Assembly: GCF_003609605.1 (NCBI RefSeq)
Contig: NZ_MCHY01000009.1
Coordinates: forward strand, 268,523-332,522
Reading direction: 5' to 3'
DNA length: 64,000 bases
Source: Ammoniphilus oxalaticus
Lineage (GTDB): Bacteria; Bacillota; Bacilli; Aneurinibacillales; RAOX-1
Under the pieces are notes generated by a model that worked only from the letters and a program-made list of their open reading frames with translations, did no database searches and had not been told where the DNA came from. The position numbers were made by a program, and so were the translations under genes. Within the stretch, counting starts at the first letter, position 1. Each line of letters starts with the position of its first letter. Positions 8,889 through 18,297 of the stretch are shown here, piece by piece.

Positions 8889-9890
8889 TTAAACCCTCGC
8901 TAACGCCTTACGATCAACGGCTGTTGGAGGTTGCTCCAACCAACCACGGTCAATTAAAATTTTTGCCCCTTCTTCTTGAAACTTCAATGTGCCAGCTAGC
9001 ATCTTTGCATAATTGGCGCCGATATCATGTCTTCCGCCTTCGCCAAGCGCCTGTCCGTATCTCGCGCTAGCAATGACACCCAATGATACGACTTTAATCA
9101 TCATCAATTTATCGGAAAAAGGAGCTATCGTTGAATTTGTTACTTCCGATTCAAAAGAAGGAATCGAAGGGAGACCCGCTTCCGATAACATCGACTGAAA
9201 GGCTCTTAAGTGCTGCTGAGCAATTTGTGACCCTCTTAAGAAATAAGCCCGAATTTCCTTTGATCTAGCCACTTGACTAAAACTCATACATACCGCTCTC
9301 CCTATTGCAGTGCCCAAGTAGTTGGCTACAATGTAATTTATCTCGAGAACCGTCATCGGTCTTCGTTCACCGAGCCAGCCTGTTAGAAAACTCTTTTCTT
9401 TCACGAAGTCAATTTGTTTACAGATCGGCACTGTCGGCGCCGTTAAATATAACCCCTTTTTTATTAATACTTCCGTTGCCCTATTATATAATTCAACCGT
9501 TTCTCTGACGCAATTTGAAAAAAACTCACGAATATCCGCCCTTCCCGAAACAGATAGACTGAGACTATGTCCAAGCATACCGTATTGAGACAAATTTTGA
9601 ATGTTGTAGAGATAAAAGTGATCTGTGTATAGCCGTGGCGCATCCAAATGTATGTCCTTTTCCGTAAAAGCAATCGGGGTAGGATAATCTTCCTCGTTTA
9701 AAAAAGCCCGAGCTCCAGTTGTAATTTTATTTGAAAACTGTAATGCGCTATCTAATACAGATCTAATTTCGAGATCGTTACAATGAACCAAGAAGTATTC
9801 CAAATGCGCTTTAAACATCATATTGACCACAAATGCAGACCATATTTGCGATACTTCTGCTGATGTCATTTTGTTCCGACCTGTCACCAA
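8889..9890 (-). CDS. DUF3231 family protein
   Basis: 333 residues made of two related helical halves of about 165 residues each, as usual for DUF3231 proteins of Bacillales. The halves start at LTSAEV-like MTSAEVSQIW and at MTVLEINYIVANYLG; both carry acidic and histidine residues on helices that recall ferritin-like bundles. Function is not known. The start is uncertain: a TTG at 9890 has AAAGGGG upstream and gives the N-terminal extension often seen in the family; an ATG at 9869 is the alternative. Transcribed alone, with a remnant of another gene directly downstream. Confidence 0.82.
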   Translation of the reverse strand: MVTGRNKMTSAEVSQIWSAFVVNMMFKAHLEYFLVHCNDLEIRSVLDSALQFSNKITTGARAFLNEEDYPTPIAFTEKDIHLDAPRLYTDHFYLYNIQNLSQYGMLGHSLSLSVSGRADIREFFSNCVRETVELYNRATEVLIKKGLYLTAPTVPICKQIDFVKEKSFLTGWLGERRPMTVLEINYIVANYLGTAIGRAVCMSFSQVARSKEIRAYFLRGSQIAQQHLRAFQSMLSEAGLPSIPSFESEVTNSTIAPFSDKLMMIKVVSLGVIASARYGQALGEGGRHDIGANYAKMLAGTLKFQEEGAKILIDRGWLEQPPTAVDRKALARV

Positions 9891-10052
9891 CGAACGCTAC
9901 CCCTTTCAAAGTCAATTTAACCTATACTAAAAAGGATTCCCCCTTCAACGGCTACTCACTATTTGTAAAAAAAGGGAGATCATTTTACCCATTAGTATCA
10001 TCAACTTTGATAATGTTTCCCTGGTAATAATCAAGTTTTTATCAACTCGTTT

Positions 10053-10541
<489 letters not shown>

Positions 10542-10572
10542 TCATCATCCTATTCATCATCAATAATCACAA

Positions 10573-10611
10573 AATAAAAAGAAAGGAGCTGAATTTAGGC
10601 CACTCAGCTCC
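10573..10611 (-). terminator. Terminator after the Pit transporter
   Basis: Arms GGAGCTGA and TCAGCTCC with an 11-base loop, followed on the minus strand by TTTCTTTTTATTTT. Confidence 0.85.
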
Positions 10612-10618
10612 TTCATCA

Positions 10619-11623
10619 TTATAAAATCCCGATTATCCAATAGGATAATGAGGCAAGTACCGCAGAAATCGGCAACGTAATTATCCATGTTACTACAATT
10701 TTTTGGGCGGTTCCCCACTTCACGCTTTTTACCCGTTTGGCAGCCCCCACACCCATAATCGCAGAAGAAATAACATGTGTTGTACTGACCGGTAAACCTA
10801 ACTTCGTAAAGCCAAAGATGATGATCGCGGATGTTAAATCAGCAGCCGCCCCGTTAACCGGCTCAATTTTCATGATTTTTCCACCGACAGTCTTGATAAT
10901 CTTCCATCCCCCAACAGCAGTCCCTAAGCCCATTGCCAAGGCGCACGAAATACGCACCCAATAAGGAATTTCATCAACAGATTGATGGAACCCCCCGGCT
11001 ACTAAAGCAAACATAATAATCCCCATTGCCTTTTGGGCATCATTAGTACCATGCGTAAACGCTTGTAAAGCAGCTGTAAAAATCTGAAACGTTCTAAATC
11101 CGCCATTTACTTTATGCGGCGGAGCAGGCACTAAACTTAATATATAACGGAATAAGCTCATCATGATAAACCCTGCCGTCAAAGCTATGATCGGCGAAAC
11201 AAGAAGAGCTTTTAAAATATCAGTAAAACCACTCCAATTTACCGCATTGAAACCCGCGGCGGCAATAACAGCGCCTACCAACGCTCCAATTAAGGCATGA
11301 GAAGAACTGCTTGGAATCCCGTACCACCACGTAACTAGATTCCAAATAATCGCGGCGATCAACGTAGCAATGATGATAATCATTCCATGTTCCAAATCGG
11401 CGGGATCGGCAATTGCTCCGCCGATTGTTTTGGCGACACCGGTAAAACTAATCGCTCCAATAAAGTTCATGACAGCAGCCATATAAATAGCAACGCGCGG
11501 CGGCAAGGCTCTCGTCGAAACACACGTTGCTACTGCATTTGCCGTATCATGAAAGCCATTGATAAAATCAAAGGAGAGAGCTAAGGCAACAACAAGAATA
11601 ATAATTAATAAACTTGTATCCAT
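10619..11623 (-). CDS. pit: Inorganic phosphate transporter, Pit family
   Basis: Membrane carrier that imports phosphate, usually as a metal-phosphate complex with protons. About 334 residues with roughly ten hydrophobic segments. The two family signature repeats are GFHDTANAVA (near residue 24) and FTHGTNDAQKAMG in the second half, with SSSSHALIGA and VSTTHVISSA matching. AGGGTGG lies six bases before the ATG at 11623; a GTG nine bases earlier is less likely. It follows the DUF47 gene by 14 bases, and the two form one operon. Confidence 0.93.
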   Translation of the reverse strand: MDTSLLIIILVVALALSFDFINGFHDTANAVATCVSTRALPPRVAIYMAAVMNFIGAISFTGVAKTIGGAIADPADLEHGMIIIIATLIAAIIWNLVTWWYGIPSSSSHALIGALVGAVIAAAGFNAVNWSGFTDILKALLVSPIIALTAGFIMMSLFRYILSLVPAPPHKVNGGFRTFQIFTAALQAFTHGTNDAQKAMGIIMFALVAGGFHQSVDEIPYWVRISCALAMGLGTAVGGWKIIKTVGGKIMKIEPVNGAAADLTSAIIIFGFTKLGLPVSTTHVISSAIMGVGAAKRVKSVKWGTAQKIVVTWIITLPISAVLASLSYWIIGIL

Positions 11624-11637
11624 AAATTCCACCCTAT

Positions 11638-12255
11638 TTAGGAGTTACGCATGATGATGGTTTCTAACGTATCCGCCACATCTTCGCCGCTATCTGTCAC
11701 ACTTTCCAGTATCTCATATAATTCTTTATATTTTATGATGTGAATTGGATCTTTCGATGTTTGAAACAGCTCGCGAATGCTTGTCCGAAGAAGTTCGTCC
11801 CCGACTGATTCAAGATCATTAATCTTGATTGTAAATTCCCGAATCGGCAATAATTTTCTCTCACGCAACAATTCCATCGCATTTAAAATTTCCTTACTGG
11901 CGGCTTCAATGACTTCCCCAAAACGCGCCATATATTTATCGCTCTCACAGACGTCGTACATATAAAACCGTGAAGCGCACGCTTCCATCCCATCCAGCAC
12001 ATCATCCAATTTACCAGCTAACGTTAATATGTCTTCCCGTTCAATTGCGGTTATAAACGTATTGTTTAAGGCCCGTATAAGACTATGTATGTATGAATCT
12101 CCCTTGTTCTCATACTCTTTAACCTTTTTAGCGAACTCTTCAACACTTTCGGGCGAATCAATTTTATATTGATTGAAGAATTTAGCGCATTCATGGACAT
12201 TAACGGCTATTTCGTATAGTGTCTCTAAAAAAGTGTCTCTCCGTCTAAAAGCCAT
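11638..12255 (-). CDS. DUF47/PhoU-like Pit accessory protein
   Basis: 205-residue all-helical cytoplasmic protein of the DUF47 family (YkaA in B. subtilis), regularly paired with Pit transporters and thought to regulate them. Seen: VNVHECAKFF, ENKGDSYIHSLIRALN, EREDILTLAGKLDDVLD and SVTDSGEDVADTLE, which include the E/DxxxD metal-site motifs of PhoU-like proteins. First gene of the DUF47-pit operon. Confidence 0.92.
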   Translation of the reverse strand: MAFRRRDTFLETLYEIAVNVHECAKFFNQYKIDSPESVEEFAKKVKEYENKGDSYIHSLIRALNNTFITAIEREDILTLAGKLDDVLDGMEACASRFYMYDVCESDKYMARFGEVIEAASKEILNAMELLRERKLLPIREFTIKINDLESVGDELLRTSIRELFQTSKDPIHIIKYKELYEILESVTDSGEDVADTLETIIMRNS

Positions 12256-12401
12256 TCTCTTCTACCCCCAGTAAATTAAAAAACCTATGTACTATTTTAA
12301 AAAACCCACGCATTTTTAATTATAATATTAAGTCTCCGTCAAGTTTGTAAAGATTATGTAAAGATTTTATGAACCATAGTCTATTCCAACATAATAAACG
12401 T

Positions 12402-12430
12402 AAAAAAAAAAGCCCTTCGTGTTTAAGGAC
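12402..12430 (-). terminator. Terminator after the CBS gene
   Basis: Short six-pair stem (GTCCTT / AAGGGC, one G-T pair on the minus strand) overlapping the stop codon, followed by ten T. Confidence 0.7.
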
Positions 12431-12851
12431 CTTTAATCTCGTTTCGATACTCTAACAACATATTGGCGCAATATTCAATTACCTCTCTTCTCCTAACGAT
12501 CCCAATAAACACACCTTTATCATCCACAACGGGAACAAAGTTTTGCATCGTAACCAAAGGAATAAGATCTTCTATTTGAGCATCAATTCGAACGGTCTGA
12601 TTATTAACACGGAGCGGGACATCCTTTAAAGAAGTCTTATGCGTATTTTCAAAATTTAAACCGTCTGTATTTTTCAATTTCCACAAAAGATCACCTTCCG
12701 TAATTGTCCCCACATATCTGCCCTCTTCATCAAGCAACGGGACAGCCGTATATCTATGGTATTCCATACGCTCAAGAGCTTGCCTCATCGTAGAATTAGG
12801 GGTTAAAAAAGCAACTTCATTTTTTGGTAAGAGAAAAAAGGCAATATTCAT
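12423..12851 (-). CDS. CBS-domain protein
   Basis: 142 residues formed by two CBS domains (about residues 5-65 and 80-138) and nothing else; such pairs bind adenine nucleotides and act as sensors. Seen: HRYTAVPLLDEEGRYVGTIT and FVPVVDDKGVFIGIVRRREV, the two CBS cores. Divergent from the KtrB-type K+ transporter 181 bases away. A role in sensing ATP/AMP or c-di-AMP for potassium control is possible but not shown by the sequence. Confidence 0.85.
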   Translation of the reverse strand: MNIAFFLLPKNEVAFLTPNSTMRQALERMEYHRYTAVPLLDEEGRYVGTITEGDLLWKLKNTDGLNFENTHKTSLKDVPLRVNNQTVRIDAQIEDLIPLVTMQNFVPVVDDKGVFIGIVRRREVIEYCANMLLEYRNEIKGP

Positions 12852-13032
12852 CTAACAATCCTTTCTCTACATGTTATACATTTTAACCGAACACACTGGT
12901 TACTTTAATTATAACTTAAAACCCATCAATATGATATGAAGATTGGGATATAAATAGAATGGAAAAAGGATAAATTATACATTTATATATCGCGCTATCT
13001 TTTCGATCGTTTCCCTTACAGGAGGTTGTTTA

Positions 13033-14367
13033 ATGCGTGAGAAAAAAATTAGACTGATTGAATTAGAGCCCTCTTATATCTTAATTTTAGGATTTGGAAG
13101 TTTAATTGCTGTTGGAACACTCTTGTTTATGCTGCCGTTTTCAACGACTGATGGGCAAGGACTCTCTTTTATAGATGCCTTGTTTGAAGCGACTTCCGCT
13201 GTTTGTGTTACAGGTTTAGCTGTCGTTGACACAGGTGGAACCTTTAATTTTTTTGGACAAATCATACTCCTTGTTTTGATTCAAGTCGGGGGCTGGGGAT
13301 TTATGACAACAGGTGTATTTATGGTCATTCTACTCGGGAAAAAGCTTAGTTTAAAGGAACAGGCTCTTCTTCAAAGCACACTAAATCAAGTTACTCTGCA
13401 AGGAGCTGTCACTTTAGTCAAACGGATTATTGCCATCACGCTAATTGTCGAATGTCTCGCCGCTTTTGTATTAGCTGTCCGCTGGTCATTTGAGATGTCG
13501 GTCAGTCAATCGATCTATTATGCGGTTTTCCACTCCATCTCCGCTTTTAATAATGCCGGCTTTGGTTTGGAATCGGATAATCTTATCCAATGGGTTGGCG
13601 ATCCCACCATCAACATCATTATAACCTCCCTATTTATCATTGGAGGAATCGGCTTTACAGTGATTATGGACTTGCTTCGAACGAGATCTTTTAAAAGGCT
13701 ATCGCTTCATTCCAAACTAACCTTGTTGTTGACCTTGATCATCAACATCATGGCTTGCTCACTTATTTTCTTTCTAGAACATAATAATCCACTGACGATG
13801 GAATCGATGGGTATGTCAGATCAACTATGGGCCTCTTATTTCCAAGGCGTCGTTACGCGAACAGCCGGGTTTAGCACGGTAGACATTGGACAGATGACGC
13901 TCTCTTCACAGGTCCTGATGATGGGCTTAATGTTTATTGGCGCGGGCTCAGCTTCGACGGGGGGCGGGATAAAAATCACAACCTTTGGTCTGATCATCTT
14001 AGCTGTATGGAGTTTTCTATCGGACAAGACCCATGTATCAATCTTTAGAAGAACAATTTCATGGGATCTTGTCCATAAAGCGTTCACGATCACTTTAACC
14101 GCTGTCATCTTTATTTTTTTTATTTTCTTTTTATTTACCATTACTGAAAATCTTCCAATGTCTGATCTTTTATTTGAAGCGATTTCCGCATTCGGAACGG
14201 TCGGCCTATCCACTGGAATCACAGCCCATCTCTCTTTTACAGGTAAGTTTTTGATTTCCGTCTTAATGTTTATCGGGCGGGTCGGTCCACTCACAATGGC
14301 TTTTGCTTTGATGTCTAAAACGAAAAGTAAGGTTCGATACGTTGAAGAAAAAATCATGATTGGATAG
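13033..14367 (+). CDS. ktrB: KtrB/TrkH-type potassium transporter membrane subunit
   Basis: Forms the K+ (or Na+-coupled K+) pore of Ktr systems. 444 residues with four pore loops that each carry a filter glycine: ATSAVCVTGLAVVDTG, FNNAGFGLES, TRTAGFSTVDIG and FGTVGLSTGIT. Strong ribosome site ACAGGAGG before the ATG. No KtrA (RCK) subunit is encoded in the window, so its regulatory partner must lie elsewhere. Confidence 0.93.
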   Translation: MREKKIRLIELEPSYILILGFGSLIAVGTLLFMLPFSTTDGQGLSFIDALFEATSAVCVTGLAVVDTGGTFNFFGQIILLVLIQVGGWGFMTTGVFMVILLGKKLSLKEQALLQSTLNQVTLQGAVTLVKRIIAITLIVECLAAFVLAVRWSFEMSVSQSIYYAVFHSISAFNNAGFGLESDNLIQWVGDPTINIIITSLFIIGGIGFTVIMDLLRTRSFKRLSLHSKLTLLLTLIINIMACSLIFFLEHNNPLTMESMGMSDQLWASYFQGVVTRTAGFSTVDIGQMTLSSQVLMMGLMFIGAGSASTGGGIKITTFGLIILAVWSFLSDKTHVSIFRRTISWDLVHKAFTITLTAVIFIFFIFFLFTITENLPMSDLLFEAISAFGTVGLSTGITAHLSFTGKFLISVLMFIGRVGPLTMAFALMSKTKSKVRYVEEKIMIG

Positions 14368-14659
14368 GGAAATGACCTTGGACAGTGGCTGGTTGGGGAG
14401 GATTGAGGGATTAGAGAGTTAATGGTCAAAAGTCCAACTGGATCGATAATACTCAAAACGGGGATGGGATAGATGGACTTTTGTCAACTATCGTTGAAGG
14501 AGGATGCTCCTCTTTTACTATATAGTATTGGGGCTGGCATCTGTAACGGGAGCTGGGACCTCTACAGATAGGAAAATCAATGAAATTAACAATGTAGCGG
14601 AAGTTTCGGCCTTTACAGTAGAAGTAAACAACGAGGGGCCCCCCTCCTCTCACCGCCTT
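14368..14659. other. Intergenic stretch without recognisable gene
   Basis: About 290 bases between ktrB and the larE terminator. I see no coding frame with a ribosome site. It holds an inverted repeat with arms CAAAAGTCCA (14427-14436) and TGGACTTTTG (14474-14483), a short GC-rich palindrome (GAGGGGCCCCCCTC) near 14635 and an AGGAG/CTCCT hairpin near 14505 followed by CTTTT that could end ktrB. Confidence 0.5.
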
Positions 14660-14714
14660 AATAAAATAAAAGGTTGTCCTTAAAGTTAGTTTGAACCAAC
14701 TTTAAGGACAACCC
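14660..14714 (-). terminator. Terminator after larE
   Basis: Perfect 16-pair stem (GGTTGTCCTTAAAGTT / AACTTTAAGGACAACC, arms 14672-14687 and 14698-14713) with a ten-base loop, followed on the minus strand by TTTTATTTTATT. Confidence 0.92.
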
Positions 14715-14723
14715 CATCTATAA

Positions 14724-15527
14724 TTACTGAGCGTCGAGCAATTTGTTCATGCTCCCGCTTTGATAACCACTAAGATCTAACGTAACGTATTGATAGCCCA
14801 GCTCTTTCAATTTTTCAATGACTTGTTGGCGAATTTCAACTAAACGCGGAAAATCCCCTTCTTCCACTTCAATTCTCGCCATTTGATCATGGTGACGCAC
14901 GCGAACTTGTCGAATGCCGAAATTTCGTATCCATGCCTCCGCCTGATCAATTGAAGATAGCTTTCCTAGTGTAATCTCTTCACCATAGGCAATTCGTGAT
15001 GATAAACAAGCAAATGATGGTTTGTTCCATGTATCTAAATCCATCTGCTTCGATAATTCGCGAATCTCCTCTTTATAAAGTTCCACTTCTTGCAGCGGTC
15101 CACGCACACCGTGTTCTACCGCAGCTTTGGAACCGGGGCGGTACTCGCTCAAATCATCAGCGATTAACCCGTACACGACTGCATTAAGCTGGTGCTGTTC
15201 CTTTATCGGCCCTAATTCTTCAAACAATCCCTTCCTACAAAAATAGCAGCGATTACGATCATTTTCTTTATAACCGGGGATAGCTAACTCTGAGGTTTCC
15301 ATTACGATATGTCGAGCTCCGATTTGACGAGCTAATCGTTTCGTTTCCTTTAACTCGGAAGAAGGGATCGTTTCTGAATCCGCGGTCACCGCCAGCACGT
15401 TGTCTGGACCCAAAGTGTCATATGCAACCTTTAACAAGAAGGTACTATCGACTCCTCCCGAAAAGGCTACCAGCACACTACCCATTTCCTTCAGATTTTT
15501 CTTTAGCTTTTCTAACTTTTGCTCCAT
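14724..15527 (-). CDS. larE: LarE, ATP-dependent sulfur transferase for the nickel-pincer cofactor
   Basis: LarE adds sulfur to the pyridinium dicarboxylate precursor of the nickel-pincer nucleotide used by LarA. 267 residues; PP-loop SGGVDS at residues 23-28, consistent with adenylation. Three cysteines stand out: RCYFCRK (C94, C97) and SFACLSSRI (C174). LarE proteins with three such cysteines hold a 4Fe-4S cluster, in contrast to the single sacrificial-cysteine type, so this one is probably of the cluster type (inference). GGAGG lies seven bases before the ATG at 15527. It follows larA by 128 bases in the same direction. larB and larC are not in the window. Confidence 0.9.
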   Translation of the reverse strand: MEQKLEKLKKNLKEMGSVLVAFSGGVDSTFLLKVAYDTLGPDNVLAVTADSETIPSSELKETKRLARQIGARHIVMETSELAIPGYKENDRNRCYFCRKGLFEELGPIKEQHQLNAVVYGLIADDLSEYRPGSKAAVEHGVRGPLQEVELYKEEIRELSKQMDLDTWNKPSFACLSSRIAYGEEITLGKLSSIDQAEAWIRNFGIRQVRVRHHDQMARIEVEEGDFPRLVEIRQQVIEKLKELGYQYVTLDLSGYQSGSMNKLLDAQ

Positions 15528-15655
15528 CCCAAGCCTCCGTGTATACCATAGTTTCAATCTAACCCTCTAACTTATTATAACAGAAATGCGCAACCAATCC
15601 GCCGCGCTGCTCTCTACCGTTGCTCAAATTCAACAACAAGATTGAGAACAACTCC

Positions 15656-16921
15656 CTATTCTTCTACGTAAGGAATCGTTAGAGGACCAAGTGGCAATAC
15701 GGCTACAGACATATCTTCCCCATACTTCTTTTTCAATTCTTCTAATGTCTGTTGCAGATCGCTTGACGGTTCAAACATCGCAGATTTAACTGTCTCATCG
15801 TCTAATGATGAGTAAACATGGACATCGGCCCACACTTGGATAACCGCTTGTTTTTGAACTTGCCATTGATCAAAAATCTGGAACGATGGATCATTGATCA
15901 TATCTAGGATCTCTTGAGGTGTTTTTCTCATTTTTAAAATTTCGGCGTAATTTCCGTGATCGGGCAATCCATCTGAGCATTCTGCTGCGCAAATGATCGT
16001 TCCGCCTTCTTTTACTATTTTATGAGCAGCGCTCATTCCTTTTACGGCTTGGTATAGATTTTGGTCTAACGGATAACCTGAGTTCGACGTAATAACAACA
16101 TCAAAACGATTATCGCATTTAATCATCGCATGTTCTTTTGCAAACGCGCATCCAACATCGTGAGTTTCAAATAATTCTCCCGCAAAGACAGCCGTAATTT
16201 CTTTCTCCCGGTTCAACGTAACATTCAGACAAAAATCTGGCGGGCACATCCGATTGACTTCTCTCGCCATGTCTTGGACAGGATTGTCTACCATATTCCC
16301 CCATGTCGCTTGTGGGTCTCCGATCATCCTCGCATTGTGGAAGGTCAAAATGGTTTCAATACCGGCTATTCCAGGCATAATTCCTTTCGGCCCGCCGGAG
16401 AAGCCTGCAAAGAAATGCGGCTCGATAAAACCCGTTACAATTTTAAAGTCGGCTTCCACATAATCTTTGTTTAAGTAAGCATCACAGCCGAACTGACTTT
16501 CTCCTACTTTAACCAAGTGATTTTTATCATGACACTGGTTGTTGATGATACGAATATTATCGACAACCCACTGTCCCAACATTTGTACAAACTCTTCCTC
16601 TGTTTGATCCCGATGCGTGCCTGTGCCATTAATAACAACGAAGTTTTCTAAAGGAACATGAGACAGCTCCTCAATAAGCCATGGCACTAGCTTATGATTC
16701 GGAGTCGGTCGAGTAATGTCGCTAATTACAATTGCGACAGTGTCTGTTTCTTTCACACGCTCGCGAAGCGGCGCGCTTCCGATAGGATCCCTTAATGCAG
16801 CTTGCACAGCAGCTTTATCATCTTCTAATTCTGGTAGATTGTTAGGTTCCACAATGACCGATCCACTTGGAACTTCTAAAGGCAGTTCACCTTCACCGTA
16901 AAGTAACGCAGTCTTCTTCAT
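15656..16921 (-). CDS. larA: LarA-family nickel-dependent 2-hydroxyacid racemase/epimerase
   Basis: LarA enzymes interconvert 2-hydroxyacid stereoisomers with a nickel-pincer nucleotide bound to a lysine. 421 residues. Seen: SDITRPTPNHKLVP, GTGTHR (catalytic histidine), EPHFFAGFSGGPKGIMPG (the lysine that binds the cofactor and a catalytic histidine) and TFHNARMI (nickel-binding histidine). The family includes lactate, malate and other racemases; sequence alone does not fix the substrate. Its position between glycerate kinase and larE, under a CdaR regulator, suggests that the substrate could be glycerate rather than lactate. Confidence 0.9.
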   Translation of the reverse strand: MKKTALLYGEGELPLEVPSGSVIVEPNNLPELEDDKAAVQAALRDPIGSAPLRERVKETDTVAIVISDITRPTPNHKLVPWLIEELSHVPLENFVVINGTGTHRDQTEEEFVQMLGQWVVDNIRIINNQCHDKNHLVKVGESQFGCDAYLNKDYVEADFKIVTGFIEPHFFAGFSGGPKGIMPGIAGIETILTFHNARMIGDPQATWGNMVDNPVQDMAREVNRMCPPDFCLNVTLNREKEITAVFAGELFETHDVGCAFAKEHAMIKCDNRFDVVITSNSGYPLDQNLYQAVKGMSAAHKIVKEGGTIICAAECSDGLPDHGNYAEILKMRKTPQEILDMINDPSFQIFDQWQVQKQAVIQVWADVHVYSSLDDETVKSAMFEPSSDLQQTLEELKKKYGEDMSVAVLPLGPLTIPYVEE

Positions 16922-16997
16922 AGCTACCTCCTTATTTTTACCCTTTTATACATTATCGTTAAAATCCCATCGTTAAACAACAGGGGATAAATGTTTA

Positions 16998-18140
16998 CTA
17001 TACTTTTGGAGCTAATAAAGCGGCTGTACGAATGATTTGTTCCGCTCTTTGTTCAAGTAATTCCTCCGCGCGGGTCATTGCATCTTCCAATGACATTGGC
17101 GCGTTAACGAGACTGTGAATGCTTGTAATCCCGTATTGATAAAGCGTATCAATTCCTTCACCGATTGACCCGGCAATCACGACAACAGGAATCCCCTGTT
17201 TTTGGGCCGCTTGGGCTACACCCATCGGCGTCTTTCCAGAAGCCGTTTGATAGTCGATCTGACCCTCACCTGTAAACACAAGATGGGCACCCTGCATTTT
17301 TTCCTCTAATTTCGTGAATTCAATAACGATATCAATCCCACGTTTCATTTCCGAAGGGAAAAAGGCCTGAAATGCGCCGCCAATCCCACCCGCGGCTCCC
17401 GCTCCTGGCAAATCATGCAGTCGAACTCCTTTTTCCCGCTCAACGAGATCAGCCCAATGTTTCAGATTATGATCCAACTGCTTGACCATTTCTGGCGTGG
17501 CCCCTTTTTGCGGTCCGAATACATACGATGCCCCGTCGGGACCAACCAACGGATTTTGCACATCACTCGCAATTAAAAACTCGCTTTTCGCAATTCTTGG
17601 ATCCCAACCACTTTGATCGATTTGCTGTATCTGATCGAGGACGCCACCGCCATAACCAACCGCGGCTCCTTGTTGATCAAAAACTTGCAATCCAAGCGCC
17701 TGCAACATACCGACGCCTCCATCATTGGTAGCGCTGCCGCCGATCGCTAATATAAACCGACGATACCCATCATCTAACGCCTTTTTAATTAATTCTCCTG
17801 TTCCATAGGTTGTCGCTTTGAGCGGATCCCTCTCTGCATCGGAAACAAGATACAGTCCTGAAGCGCTCGCCATTTCTATTACGCACGTAACGCCATCGCC
17901 TAGCACACCAAACGCCGCCTGAACAGGCGCCTGCAGCGGTCCCTTCACAGTAACTTCCACAAAATGCCCGCCTGTGGCCGAAACTAAACTATCCATTGTG
18001 CCTTCCCCGCCGTCAGCGACAGGAACAAGCACTGTTTCTGCTTGCGGCAACGCGTTCTTAACTCCTCTTTCAATCGCAACAGCGACCTCTGGCGCCGATG
18101 CGCTCCCTTTAAACGAATCTGGCGCGATAATAATTTTCAC
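16998..18140 (-). CDS. glxK: Glycerate kinase, GarK/GlxK type
   Basis: Phosphorylates D-glycerate, feeding it into glycolysis; the family makes 2-phosphoglycerate (GarK type) or 3-phosphoglycerate. 380 residues, the normal length. Seen: APDSFKGSASAPEVA at the N-terminus, PVADGGEGTMDSL, AIGGSATNDGGVGMLQALG and TGEGQIDYQTASGKTPMGVA, all family hallmarks. First gene of a kinase-larA-larE unit and divergent from the cdaR-type regulator 157 bases away. In oxalate users glycerate arises from glyoxylate through tartronate semialdehyde, which would tie this gene to the oxalate cluster further right (inference). Confidence 0.93.
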   Translation of the reverse strand: MKIIIAPDSFKGSASAPEVAVAIERGVKNALPQAETVLVPVADGGEGTMDSLVSATGGHFVEVTVKGPLQAPVQAAFGVLGDGVTCVIEMASASGLYLVSDAERDPLKATTYGTGELIKKALDDGYRRFILAIGGSATNDGGVGMLQALGLQVFDQQGAAVGYGGGVLDQIQQIDQSGWDPRIAKSEFLIASDVQNPLVGPDGASYVFGPQKGATPEMVKQLDHNLKHWADLVEREKGVRLHDLPGAGAAGGIGGAFQAFFPSEMKRGIDIVIEFTKLEEKMQGAHLVFTGEGQIDYQTASGKTPMGVAQAAQKQGIPVVVIAGSIGEGIDTLYQYGITSIHSLVNAPMSLEDAMTRAEELLEQRAEQIIRTAALLAPKV

Positions 18141-18297
18141 TACTTATTCCCCCTTCCAAATCGATCGAGTCTGTTCTGCTACCTTTTATTATAAAAAACC
18201 AAACAAAAGATTTCCTCATAAAAAATGCACAAAAGTTAAGGCTGAATCCTACAGTGTTTTTGTGTAAAATAGACTAAAGGAATCTAAGGAGGTTGTC

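Noticed and set aside
12852-13032. c-di-AMP (ydaO) riboswitch before ktrB
   Set aside because: No conserved ydaO core or terminator hairpin; the region is AT-rich with simple promoter-like sequence.
14427-14483. Inverted repeat CAAAAGTCCA / TGGACTTTTG as an insertion-sequence end
   Set aside because: The 37 bases between the arms cannot encode a transposase and no target duplication is visible.
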